From assembly GCA_964618955.1 (NCBI GenBank), contig CAZUBO010000019.1, forward strand, positions 1 through 11,268: a stretch of DNA of 11,268 nucleotides, read 5' to 3'. Below are positions 1 to 6,883 of this stretch, one piece after another. The notes under the pieces were generated by a model, which saw only the letters and a program-made list of their open reading frames with translations, searched no databases and was not told where the DNA came from. Source of the DNA: JAKLIH01 sp964618955. Its GTDB lineage: Bacteria > Patescibacteriota > Minisyncoccia > UBA6257 > JAKLIH01. Both the position numbers and the translations under genes were made by a program. Every line of letters begins with the position of its first letter. The stretch's first letter is position 1.

Positions 1-55
1 TTTCTTTGCTCTCTGGATTTCTCTCCTCTCTCCAAAGCTTCCAAGTCTAAATTTT
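1..55. repeat. Terminal direct repeat (left copy), circular contig overlap
   Basis: Bases 1-55 are identical to 11214-11268. Both copies lie in the same reading frame of one large minus-strand gene, and joining them keeps that frame open to a stop. An exact 55-base overlap is what a de Bruijn assembler leaves on a circular molecule, so this is most likely an assembly signature rather than a biological terminal repeat. The circle would be 11,213 bp. Confidence 0.93.
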
Positions 56-2679
56 GACTTTTGAACTATCCTTGTTACATCTCTCTTTGCTGGTTTAAAC
101 CTCATATCTAAACCAGTATCTTCAAAGTCTAATGCTTTACCATCTTCAAATATTTTTCCAGAAGCACCAAGTGTCTTAGTCAAAAATCCTTCAAGTTCTT
201 TTACTGCTTCTCTTTTACTCTTAGTCTTTTTTAATAATATATCCTTACCAAATCTCTTTCCAAAAACATCAAATTCAGAATTAGATTCCTTTAGGGTACT
301 AATAGGTTTTGTTTGTTTTCCAAAATCAAAAGGTATCTTTATCTTAGGTCTTACATTAATATTAGTTCTTGCTTTATTCAAAATGTTTGTTAGTCTTTCT
401 AAATTAACTTGCTCTTGTCTTGTTCTTTGAACTTGTTTTAATCTCTCTCCTTGTTTTGTCACTTCATTAAACTTAAATGTTTCATTTGGTTTCACATCAA
501 GTATTTCTTTAAATCTATCATTCACTTTATTAGTTTCTTTAGATTTTCCATTTACAATCTTTCTAAACACATTGGCTTCTGTTGTATTTGTTTTTATATT
601 CTCTTTAAGTTCCACTAATGAATTACTAGATACACTAGGCACATTAACACTTCCTAAAACATCAGTTCTTTCATAAGTCCCTTGTCCAAAATAAGAACTA
701 GATACCTTTCCACTTCCACCGACCATACTAGGCACACTATCATCTATTAATTTTATTTCAACTGGCTTAGAAACCATATAGTTACTTATCTTATTTAATT
801 GGGGTGTAGAGACTTTTTGTTCTGTATAAAGACTTGTTAAAAAATCACTTGAACTCTTTTTACTCCCTCCACTAATAATACTTACTCCTTCATCAACTTC
901 TTTTTTAGGAATAGTAATTACACTTCCAAGTTCTCTTTTACTTGCTTCAAGACCTAAAAAATTATTTATCTTAAAAAATAAATTTCTGTCATTTTTTCTT
1001 GGAATTTGTAAATCTATTATTATATCTCTATTTAAGTTCTTTGAAACAAATTCTGGTTTCTTTCTTCCTAATTTAGATATTCCAAATAAATCTATTTTAT
1101 TTTCTATTGTTGTTTTACCAACTTCTTCAAATACTTTAACATTCCCAATATTTCCCAAAGGAATATTTTTACCTTTACTTCCAACTAACATTCCTTGTTC
1201 TCTTAATATAACTCTTGGCTTTAAGTCTATTCCAAATATTTTTGGCTTAACTATTCCAGCTGTTACACTTACAGCTTTCCCTTCTGGAATAAATTTAAAA
1301 CCAGATTCAGTTTGTTTTATTTTTCCAGTATATCTTATCTCTTGAGTAATTCCATTTACTTCTCTATATCCTACTGCTTGAACTAATCCATTTCCTTCAT
1401 CTATTAGAGTAAGACTTTTTACAGGAACTTTAGAAAGATTATCTAATTCAGTTTGAACAGCTTTTTGAATTGCTCTATTTTTTATTAGTTGTTTTCCTTT
1501 TGATAATACTGGGATAAACACACTTGCACCAATCAAAGCTGTTTGTAAAGGATTTTCTTTTACAAATTTAGATACTCCTCCAGACTTTTTTACATCTTCT
1601 GAAACTTCTCCAAAAAATAATGTTGTACCAGCATAAGGTACCAAATATTTTCCAAAACTAACTGCACCACTTCCACCCTTATAAATTACATTGCTTACTT
1701 TCTGGCTTGTCTTTTCATTTACTCCAGAGGTTTGTAAAATATTTTTCCAACCAGAAGCAGATGTTGCAAATATACTTCTACCAACAATATCAACAGCATT
1801 TCCTACATTCTTAAATGGAGTCTTTTCTGAAAATTGATATTTACTTATCGGTACACTTCTTTCTCCAAAAATACCAACTTTAATAGTTGGTTCTTGTATT
1901 AATCCTTCATTTGTTATATTTCCACCTATTGATTGAAGTCTTTTTACTTCTAAATTATAATTACCTCTATTTTCTAAATACTTTTTATATTCTTCATCTC
2001 TAGCTTTAAACAAATCTGTATATTGTTTGTATTGTTCATCACTTCCTACAAACTGATTATCTATTATATACTTATCAAAATTAGAAATCATCTTATCTAT
2101 ATCATCAATGTTTTTTACTATTTTTTCATTTTTACTGGATAAATCAATTATCTCACTCACAGATTTATCATATCTTGAACTTTTATCTGATAAAACTCTT
2201 GTATCTGCTGTCAAGATATTTTCATTTAGTTTATTTCTTCTATTTATTTCTTCTAATGTCTGTATTTTATTTTGACTTGAAGAACCATAAACATTTCTAT
2301 TCTGTAATAACTTATTTACATTTTCTTGTTGTCTTTGGTCAATTTTAATATTTTTTATCTCCCTATTTGTTTTATTCTGATTTACAATAGGAGAAGATTC
2401 TTTATTGATTAATACATTATTCGCTTGTTGAACTGAACTTTGAACAGATTGAGAAGAATTTGAACTTCTATTTTTAACAACTCCACCACCTCCTGTCTTA
2501 ATAGTATCCATGTTGGTTGTTGCTGGAGGAGATGGAGTATCTAATGAAGAAACTCCTTGGGTCATTCCACTTTCTCTATATATCTTTTCAGAAGCACCTT
2601 CTGGAACTGGTCCAGAATAAACATTCGATGTAGTTACTTTTATTTTATTTTTTTTCTTAAATAAATCTCTAAGCCCCAT
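1..2679 (-). CDS. Large 905-aa protein of unknown function (N-terminal 893 residues; gene continues across the circle junction)
   Basis: ATG at 2679, preceded by a strong SD (AAAGGAGG), opens a frame that runs without a stop to base 1. Across the circular junction it continues 12 codons to TAA at 11177-11175, giving 905 aa, the largest protein of the element. I do not recognise the family. The first ~110 residues are Ser/Gln/Asn-rich low complexity with a Gly-rich patch near 64-70. Residues ~110-250 are charged and probably coiled coil. Hydrophobic stretches at ~333-356 and ~375-393 could be membrane-interacting. The middle is beta-rich, and the C-terminus is highly basic (FRLGSFGERREIQRAKK, residues 877-893). 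No signal peptide is seen. Near residue 22 it carries the peptide GPVPEG, also found in the gene just upstream. As last gene of the structural operon it may be an internal or DNA-associated virion protein; that is inference. Confidence 0.9.
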   Translation of the reverse strand, partial: MGLRDLFKKKNKIKVTTSNVYSGPVPEGASEKIYRESGMTQGVSSLDTPSPPATTNMDTIKTGGGGVVKNRSSNSSQSVQSSVQQANNVLINKESSPIVNQNKTNREIKNIKIDQRQQENVNKLLQNRNVYGSSSQNKIQTLEEINRRNKLNENILTADTRVLSDKSSRYDKSVSEIIDLSSKNEKIVKNIDDIDKMISNFDKYIIDNQFVGSDEQYKQYTDLFKARDEEYKKYLENRGNYNLEVKRLQSIGGNITNEGLIQEPTIKVGIFGERSVPISKYQFSEKTPFKNVGNAVDIVGRSIFATSASGWKNILQTSGVNEKTSQKVSNVIYKGGSGAVSFGKYLVPYAGTTLFFGEVSEDVKKSGGVSKFVKENPLQTALIGASVFIPVLSKGKQLIKNRAIQKAVQTELDNLSKVPVKSLTLIDEGNGLVQAVGYREVNGITQEIRYTGKIKQTESGFKFIPEGKAVSVTAGIVKPKIFGIDLKPRVILREQGMLVGSKGKNIPLGNIGNVKVFEEVGKTTIENKIDLFGISKLGRKKPEFVSKNLNRDIIIDLQIPRKNDRNLFFKINNFLGLEASKRELGSVITIPKKEVDEGVSIISGGSKKSSSDFLTSLYTEQKVSTPQLNKISNYMVSKPVEIKLIDDSVPSMVGGSGKVSSSYFGQGTYERTDVLGSVNVPSVSSNSLVELKENIKTNTTEANVFRKIVNGKSKETNKVNDRFKEILDVKPNETFKFNEVTKQGERLKQVQRTRQEQVNLERLTNILNKARTNINVRPKIKIPFDFGKQTKPISTLKESNSEFDVFGKRFGKDILLKKTKSKREAVKELEGFLTKTLGASGKIFEDGKALDFEDTGLDMRFKPAKRDVTRIVQKSKFRLGSFGERREIQRAKK

Positions 2680-2866
2680 TATTATCCTCCTTTAATTTTT
2701 TCATTATTCCTGTTTCCCAGAAATATTCTTGATTATATCCTTCTGGAACTGGTCCATAGTATCTTCCAGTATTTGTGTTAGTTGGTTTTTGATTAGAGTG
2801 AAAGAAAATAACGCAACAGCTAATTAAAAGAATAATTAGCAAAGATATAATTAATAATTTATTCAT
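2669..2866 (-). CDS. 65-aa single-span membrane peptide with GPVPEG motif
   Basis: The product has one strongly hydrophobic N-terminal segment (about residues 4-23, with two adjacent cysteines at its end) followed by a short polar tail. It is a bitopic membrane peptide or an uncleaved or lipoprotein-like signal (ISCC). The tail carries GPVPEG, then seven residues, then ETGI. The same layout occurs at the N-terminus of the 905-aa protein encoded next. An AAGGAG SD precedes the ATG. The gene ends in TAG and overlaps the start of the 905-aa gene by 11 nt, so the two are translationally coupled. The function is unknown. Its size and position would suit a small virion membrane protein. Confidence 0.8.
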   Translation of the reverse strand: MNKLLIISLLIILLISCCVIFFHSNQKPTNTNTGRYYGPVPEGYNQEYFWETGIMKKLKEDNNGA

Positions 2867-3000
2867 TTTTTACTCCTTGAATATGACCCCCTCTTTATTT
2901 GAGGGGTTCGAAAGTGTAGAAAAGAAAAAAGTATAAACTCATAAGTATTTTTATGTTCAATAACTCTGCAAGGTATTGATAAAACTATTTTAGGTTTCAT
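2863..3000 (-). CDS. Possible 45-aa overlapping microprotein
   Basis: An ATG overlapping the TAA of the 200-aa gene (TAATG) opens a frame of 45 codons. It ends in a TGA that overlaps the ATG of the 65-aa gene (ATGA). It therefore exactly fills an otherwise 133-nt gap in a tightly packed operon. The peptide is basic, with a short hydrophobic middle (EFILFSFLHF) and a Lys/Arg/Ser-rich tail. No SD is visible beyond coupling to the upstream gene. Part of it coincides with a GC-rich hairpin (CCCCTC…GAGGGG), so the stretch may instead be an untranslated regulatory or processing element. No homology is recognised. Confidence 0.35.
   Translation of the reverse strand: MKPKIVLSIPCRVIEHKNTYEFILFSFLHFRTPQIKRGSYSRSKK
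2888..2907 (-). other. Intra-operon hairpin CCCCTC-N7-GAGGGG
   Basis: A six-base-pair, all G/C except one, stem with a seven-nucleotide A/T loop lies upstream of the 65-aa gene in the structural operon. It stands out against the A+T-rich surroundings. No U-tract follows on the minus strand, so it is not an obvious terminator. A processing, stability or expression-ratio element between the 200-aa and 65-aa genes is possible. It may equally be a by-product of the overlapping 45-aa ORF. Confidence 0.4.
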
Positions 3001-3602
3001 TATAAATAATCCTCTATTGTTTCTACTGCTGGTACTAACATAAATATAGACCCTAATGCAAGTGTAACATAAGAAAGAGTTTTTGTCAAGACATCTCTGT
3101 ATATTATAACTCCATTCAATATTACATATAAACCTAAAATTATCATCAAGATTCCACCAAGAAATGAAACCATTTCATTTTTTCTAAAAAATCCTGTAAA
3201 TCCTACTCCGTATGCTATTGCAAAGAATAATAAATAAAAGACTTGATTACTTGAACCACTTTGTCCAGATGGAGTGACTTCGAAACAAAAGTTTTCTCCA
3301 GCAAGTATTCCGTCTTTATCTCCAAATACACTATACTGATATTCTCCTAATGCTAAAACATAAAAAGTATAATTATAATCTATTCCAGACTTAGTCATAT
3401 TTTCTGCTATTGATATAATTGTTGAATTAGGATATACTATTGAACCTAATGTCACATAAGTGCAAGTATCACAAGTTTGTCTTAAATTAATGCTTGTCCC
3501 TTGTTTAAATGTTCCTAAAAATGTTCCATCGCAATCCATAGCACTTACTACTGGAAATAAAACCAATCCTAAAAGCAATAAATAAAATAATTTGTCTTTC
3601 AT
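3000..3602 (-). CDS. Secreted/membrane protein: signal peptide, Cys-containing ectodomain, three TM helices
   Basis: 200 aa. Residues 1-21 form a signal peptide (hydrophobic core LFYLLLLGLVLFPVV, cleavage after VSA). An extracytoplasmic beta-rich domain (~22-118) has cysteines C24, C44, C47 and C106 with a CDTC pair, suited to disulphides. Three hydrophobic helices follow at ~121-139, 145-167 and 174-193. The topology (cleaved N-terminus outside, three spans) fits an envelope or particle membrane protein. The ATG lies one base after the stop of the 40-aa gene and has no clear SD, implying translational coupling. The product resembles, from memory only, a layout common in metagenomic archaeal virus contigs (TCxxCTYV, then a Gly/Asp loop, then FxVTPSG). 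I cannot name a family. It is a candidate particle membrane or fusion-type protein, by inference. Confidence 0.88.
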   Translation of the reverse strand: MKDKLFYLLLLGLVLFPVVSAMDCDGTFLGTFKQGTSINLRQTCDTCTYVTLGSIVYPNSTIISIAENMTKSGIDYNYTFYVLALGEYQYSVFGDKDGILAGENFCFEVTPSGQSGSSNQVFYLLFFAIAYGVGFTGFFRKNEMVSFLGGILMIILGLYVILNGVIIYRDVLTKTLSYVTLALGSIFMLVPAVETIEDYL

Positions 3603-3603
3603 T

Positions 3604-3726
3604 TTATATAGTTGTTGTCAAAACAAAGACTGTAAATAAGAATACTGAAAGCATAGCCATTACAAATCCAAATGTAGCTATCTTTTGTTTCTTACTTAGT
3701 TTTTTTCCGTCAAAATATTTTTTCAT
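3604..3726 (-). CDS. 40-aa single-span membrane peptide
   Basis: A short gene whose ATG is preceded by a strong SD (AAGGAGGT) that overlaps the stop codon of the 586-aa gene. It ends one base before the ATG of the 200-aa gene. The product has a basic cytoplasmic-type head (KKYFDGKKLSKKQK) and one hydrophobic helix (about residues 18-36). Small bitopic peptides of this type are major membrane-embedded coat proteins in some filamentous and spindle-shaped viruses. The SD strength would allow high expression, but a structural role is inference and a holin-like or accessory role cannot be excluded. Confidence 0.8.
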   Translation of the reverse strand: MKKYFDGKKLSKKQKIATFGFVMAMLSVFLFTVFVLTTTI

Positions 3727-3738
3727 GTTTATACCTCC

Positions 3739-5499
3739 TTACACTCCTATATCTCCTGTGTATATGCACCCAGAAGGGATTATAAGCAATTTATCTCCAG
3801 AATTATAAGTCCAGCAATTAGCTGGTGCTTCTTCTCCTGTTGTTGTTAATATGTATGTTCCTGTTGAAGCATTATTGTATGCGTTATCTGAAAAGTATAA
3901 TTTATACCCTATTGGTGTTCCTATTGTTGTGTTTAATACTACATAATCGTATGCTATTGTTCCGTTAGTTTCATCATATATTCTTGCACTATTATTTACC
4001 CATGCTCCTGTATTGTTTGTTGATAATATATATCTTCCGTTATCTAATAATGCTCTATTATCATTTATTACTGCAAATTCTACACTTGCATTTGCTCCTG
4101 CTGTTTCATTATCCCATGTTATTCCTGTGCTTGTAAAGTATGGTGCTGTTGTATCTGGTGCTAATATTCCCATATCATATACATAAACATAATTATTTCC
4201 ATCTCCTATAAAAAAATGTGTTCCATTATTTGTTATACCTATTGATGTTCTTGCACCACTTTCATATGTATCAAAATGTTGTTCTGTATATGTTCCGTTT
4301 ATCCAAAATTTATATACTTCATCATCTGTGCTATCTAATGTCCATATAAAAGTTCCATTTGTTGTTATTCCTGTTACTGCACCACAACCACTTCCTGCTA
4401 TGTCAAAATTTCCTCTACCTGTTCCATTTAAATAATATTTATATACTTCATCATTTAAATTATCTGCTATGTATATTGTGCTATCATAAAAAGTCATTCC
4501 CATTGCATCATCTGCACTTCCAGTGTCCCAACTATTGTATGTATCTGTTAGTGCTGGATAATTCCATATATATACTTCATCACCTCCTGATTGTCCGTCT
4601 AATATATAAGCATAGCTTCCATTTATTACAAATCCTTCTGTCGAACCACTAAATACAAAACTTGATTTTTGTGTTCCATTCGTAAAAAACTTGTATATAT
4701 CATCTCCATAACCATCTACTATCCATAATTCGTTATCTCCAAAAGCCATATCTCCTACACTTGCTAAATTTATTCCACTATCCCAACTTCCTATCGCTGT
4801 AAATTCTGCAAATTCATATATTTTTATATTGTTTATTGTTGGAATCCACTCTATTTTATCCCCAGCTTTAACTTCTGTGAATAATCCTACTTTTGTTATC
4901 CCTTTTGGTATTTCTTTAGTATTTGAGAATAAAGTCCAGTTTGTTTTTAAAACATTTTCACATACTACTTCTTCTTTATTATTCTTTCCTACTTTTATAT
5001 TACATTCTGTATCATTCCAGTCTATTCCATATTTAGTCCAGAATGTCTTGTTTATTTTATTTAGATTATTCTTTTTGTCATAGTATTCTATATTATCAAA
5101 TATGTTTTCTTTTGTTGTGTTCTTTATGTCAAATTCTGCTATTAAAATATCTTTTCCAGCTAATACATATTTTAGATAATCACTTGTAAGTTTTATCTTG
5201 ACATAATCTTCTGTATTGTATATAATTAGTTCTTTATCTAATGATATAAACTCTTTTGTTGTTCCTTCTATATTTATTGTTGTATCTGTATTTCTTAAAT
5301 CTTCAATTAGAGAATCGTTGATTATTATTTGTTCATCTGTTAATCCTTCTATTTCTGCATTTAGTCTTAATCCTTCAATATTCTTCATATCTTCTTCTTT
5401 TATAACTTGTGTCTGCTGTGGTTTATTCATTATTATAATCCCTCCTGCAATTATTAAAAGTAATATTGCTGTTGTTATGCTTATTGTTTTCCATTTCAT
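3739..5499 (-). CDS. Membrane-anchored surface protein with beta-propeller-like repeats and C-terminal Ig-like region
   Basis: 586 aa. Residues ~5-24 are a hydrophobic anchor or uncleaved signal. A beta-rich domain follows (~40-230, two cysteines C166/C180). Residues ~236-443 contain five repeats of about 40-43 aa, marked by DDIYKFFTNGT (266), DEVYIWNY (307), DEVYKYYLNGT (350), DEVYKFWINGT (393) and NYVYVYD (436), each with a preceding [YIF]-[VI/LI]-D-turn strand. This is the pattern of a YncE/NHL-type beta-propeller with at least five blades. Residues ~446-550 look Ig/fibronectin-like (DTTAPYF start), ending in a Cys-containing tail (C562, C578). N-X-S/T sequons are abundant. The ATG overlaps the operon's AAAGGA SD two bases after the previous stop. 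A host-recognition spike is the likely role by inference; a cellular adhesin-like origin is possible. Confidence 0.88.
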   Translation of the reverse strand: MKWKTISITTAILLLIIAGGIIIMNKPQQTQVIKEEDMKNIEGLRLNAEIEGLTDEQIIINDSLIEDLRNTDTTINIEGTTKEFISLDKELIIYNTEDYVKIKLTSDYLKYVLAGKDILIAEFDIKNTTKENIFDNIEYYDKKNNLNKINKTFWTKYGIDWNDTECNIKVGKNNKEEVVCENVLKTNWTLFSNTKEIPKGITKVGLFTEVKAGDKIEWIPTINNIKIYEFAEFTAIGSWDSGINLASVGDMAFGDNELWIVDGYGDDIYKFFTNGTQKSSFVFSGSTEGFVINGSYAYILDGQSGGDEVYIWNYPALTDTYNSWDTGSADDAMGMTFYDSTIYIADNLNDEVYKYYLNGTGRGNFDIAGSGCGAVTGITTNGTFIWTLDSTDDEVYKFWINGTYTEQHFDTYESGARTSIGITNNGTHFFIGDGNNYVYVYDMGILAPDTTAPYFTSTGITWDNETAGANASVEFAVINDNRALLDNGRYILSTNNTGAWVNNSARIYDETNGTIAYDYVVLNTTIGTPIGYKLYFSDNAYNNASTGTYILTTTGEEAPANCWTYNSGDKLLIIPSGCIYTGDIGV

Positions 5500-5501
5500 T
5501 T

Positions 5502-6599
5502 TTATCCTTTAATGAATACTCCTGTGCTATTTGCTTTTATCCATTGAGTACAACCATAGTTTAAGCAGATAAAATTCCCTACTCCTATTGTCATGTTTGA
5601 ATTAGTTATATTAACATTTCCAGCGAGAGTATAATTTGTTGTATCTCTTTTTGTATTAAGTGCATTTGTTATAGAAGCGTTGTTTAAATCTACTAGGTTA
5701 TCCATTGATGTATTAACACTTGTAATATAGTTTTTCATTGAAGTATTTTGTATTGTAAAGTTGCTTCCTTCCATATAAGAATTATTTGTTGCATTCCAGT
5801 TCTTTATTTCTAAGTAAGAAGTATTTGTACTATTCCATGCGTAATTTAAATAGCTTCCATTATTTAATTGGGTTAATAAAGCATAGCTTGTATTTGTTGC
5901 ATTCCATTGTGATTTAAGTAACCAGTCTTGATTAAGATAGCTTCCATTGTTTAAAGTTGCACTTGTTACATGGGTTAAAAATGCACTATAATTAGCATTC
6001 CATTTAGTTTCTGTTTCTGTTCCTATTCCTATGTATAATCCATCAAAATAATCTTTTAAAGTCCCATTCATTACATCATCATAAGTTATATGTGTTAAGA
6101 ATGTGCTATAATTTCCTATAAATGTGTCTGTTGAAGCTGGATTTAAGTAACTTCCATTATTTAATACAGCTAGTGTAGTATAATCTGCTTTATCTGCACT
6201 CCAATTTCCAACTTTATCTACTAGAGAAGCAATAGTTACAAATACACTATTAACCCAATTAACCAAGCTTGTATTTTGTACTTCTATTTTATTGTCTATT
6301 GTTCCATTAATCCATGAATCTTCATAAGAACCAGCACCACCAACTCCATTAGTGCTATTAACATAAAGTACATAGTTTTTCATAGAAGTATTTATATCAT
6401 CTACTTGTGCAGATGTATAATAATCTCCCTTATCTGCTATCCATACTGGGTCTGTTTCAGTATAATTTGTAACATTTTGGTAAGTGGTATATTGAGTCCA
6501 GTTCATTAATTTAAAGTCTTTATTTCCAAAGTTCCAAGCTGAAACAAAACTAATCAAGAACAATCCTAGAAGAAGCATAAAGATAAACTTAGTTTTCAT
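5502..6599 (-). CDS. Secreted Asn-rich, fibre-like repetitive surface protein
   Basis: 365 aa. A signal peptide (residues 1-21, cleavage VSA|WN) is followed by a repetitive Asn/Thr/Ser/Tyr-rich body. Recurring units are LNNGSYLN (146, 216, 245), WNATNTSY-like (232, 255, 268) and NYS[TA]FLTH[IV]T (163, 203). About 28 N-X-S/T sequons are present, so the mature protein could be densely N-glycosylated outside the cell. DPVWIADKGDYYT (near 50) resembles spacer motifs of tail-fibre-like repeats. The C-terminus (GNFICLNYGCTQWIKANSTG) holds the only two cysteines and looks like a capping or trimerisation end. There is no TM after the signal. The ATG overlaps the stop of the 37-aa ORF (ATGA), and a GGAG lies 12-13 nt upstream. 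A receptor-binding fibre or spike is inferred; no exact family is recognised. Confidence 0.88.
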   Translation of the reverse strand: MKTKFIFMLLLGLFLISFVSAWNFGNKDFKLMNWTQYTTYQNVTNYTETDPVWIADKGDYYTSAQVDDINTSMKNYVLYVNSTNGVGGAGSYEDSWINGTIDNKIEVQNTSLVNWVNSVFVTIASLVDKVGNWSADKADYTTLAVLNNGSYLNPASTDTFIGNYSTFLTHITYDDVMNGTLKDYFDGLYIGIGTETETKWNANYSAFLTHVTSATLNNGSYLNQDWLLKSQWNATNTSYALLTQLNNGSYLNYAWNSTNTSYLEIKNWNATNNSYMEGSNFTIQNTSMKNYITSVNTSMDNLVDLNNASITNALNTKRDTTNYTLAGNVNITNSNMTIGVGNFICLNYGCTQWIKANSTGVFIKG

Positions 6600-6709
6600 T
6601 TTCTCTTTTTGAACTCCTTTAATTTTCTTAATGTTTCATTTAATTCCTTAATAACTTCTTCTTCCGTTTTCCATTCAATTTTAATTAAATCCTTAAACTC
6701 TTTGTCCAT
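6596..6709 (-). CDS. 37-aa charged peptide, first gene of the structural operon
   Basis: ATG at 6709 opens a 37-codon frame ending in a TGA that overlaps the ATG of the 365-aa gene by four bases (ATGA). The product is highly charged and helical in appearance (EEEVIKELNETLRKLKEFKKRK), with no signal or membrane segment. A TATA-like element (TTTAAAAG, 6735-6742) is centred 30 nt upstream, so the mRNA is probably leaderless or nearly so; no SD is visible. An in-frame ATG at 6724 would add five residues but lies too close to the TATA box. A small regulatory or scaffold-like peptide is possible. The function is unknown. The tight overlap and promoter spacing are the main evidence that it is real. 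Confidence 0.65.
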   Translation of the reverse strand: MDKEFKDLIKIEWKTEEEVIKELNETLRKLKEFKKRK

Positions 6710-6734
6710 GATGGAAAAACACATGAGATTTAGT

Positions 6735-6742
6735 CTTTTAAA
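6735..6742 (-). promoter_or_regulatory. TATA box (TTTAAAAG) of the structural operon
   Basis: On the minus strand TTTAAAAG is centred 30 nt before the ATG at 6709, close to the −26/−27 spacing of archaeal TBP boxes. The predicted start of transcription is within about 3 nt of that ATG. All eight genes down to 11175 are spaced too closely for another obvious promoter, so this element probably drives the whole unit. Confidence 0.55.
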
Positions 6743-6758
6743 TAATACCGTAATAAAT

Positions 6759-6788
6759 TGTCAAAAAAATGTCAAAAAAATGTCAAAA
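6759..6788 (+). repeat. Three tandem 11-bp repeats TGTCAAAA(AAA)
   Basis: TGTCAAAAAAA occurs at 6759 and 6770, followed by TGTCAAAA at 6781, with an exact 11-bp period. A fourth weaker GGTCAA lies near 6801. The block sits 17-50 bp upstream of the TATA box of the structural operon, where an archaeal activator or repressor would bind. The near one-turn spacing would put each unit on the same face of the helix. Read on the minus strand, the A-runs are U7 tracts and could also terminate the integrase transcript. Replication iterons are a third option. Confidence 0.7.
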
Positions 6789-6825
6789 TTGTTTAAAATT
6801 GGTCAATACTTATATTAACTTTTTT

Positions 6826-6832
6826 AAAAAAA
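6826..6832 (-). terminator. Oligo-U terminator after the integrase gene
   Basis: The minus strand carries a T7 run about 52 nt after the integrase stop. Two further T7 tracts lie within the following 11-bp repeats (6774-6780 and 6763-6769). Archaeal RNA polymerase terminates at such oligo-U runs without a hairpin. The series would insulate the integrase transcript from the structural operon promoter just downstream. Confidence 0.45.
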
Positions 6833-6860
6833 TGGATTGTAGGGCTTCTGGTGAGGTATT

Positions 6861-6875
6861 TTTATCGACGATAAA
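6861..6875. other. 15-bp palindrome TTTATCG-A-CGATAAA beside the integrase gene
   Basis: Perfect 7-bp inverted arms around a single base lie 9 bp downstream of the integrase stop codon. Recombination sites often flank the recombinase gene, so this is a candidate for an attP-associated or accessory binding site. A canonical tyrosine recombinase core would have arms separated by 6-8 bp, which this lacks. An operator is equally possible. Confidence 0.35.
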
Positions 6876-6883
6876 CATATTTT

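Noticed and set aside
1..55. Biological terminal direct repeats of a linear virus genome
   Set aside because: The repeat lies within one continuous reading frame and matches a typical assembly overlap length; circularity explains it better.
2902..2912. GGGTTCGAAAG resembling a tRNA T-loop or an attP tRNA fragment
   Set aside because: No T-stem, acceptor stem or anticodon arm can be formed around it, and it is far from the integrase.
4359..5512. Plus-strand frames of 84-98 codons opposite the 586-aa gene
   Set aside because: They are antisense shadows: Leu/Ile/His/Ser-biased composition, no SD, overlapping a gene with clear signal, repeats and operon context.
6759..6788. CRISPR-like array
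   Set aside because: The repeats are 11 bp, contiguous and without spacers; no array or cas gene is present anywhere in the window.
6609..6818. Plus-strand 69-codon frame
   Set aside because: It runs antisense through the 37-aa ORF, the promoter and the 11-bp repeats, and has no SD or recognisable product.
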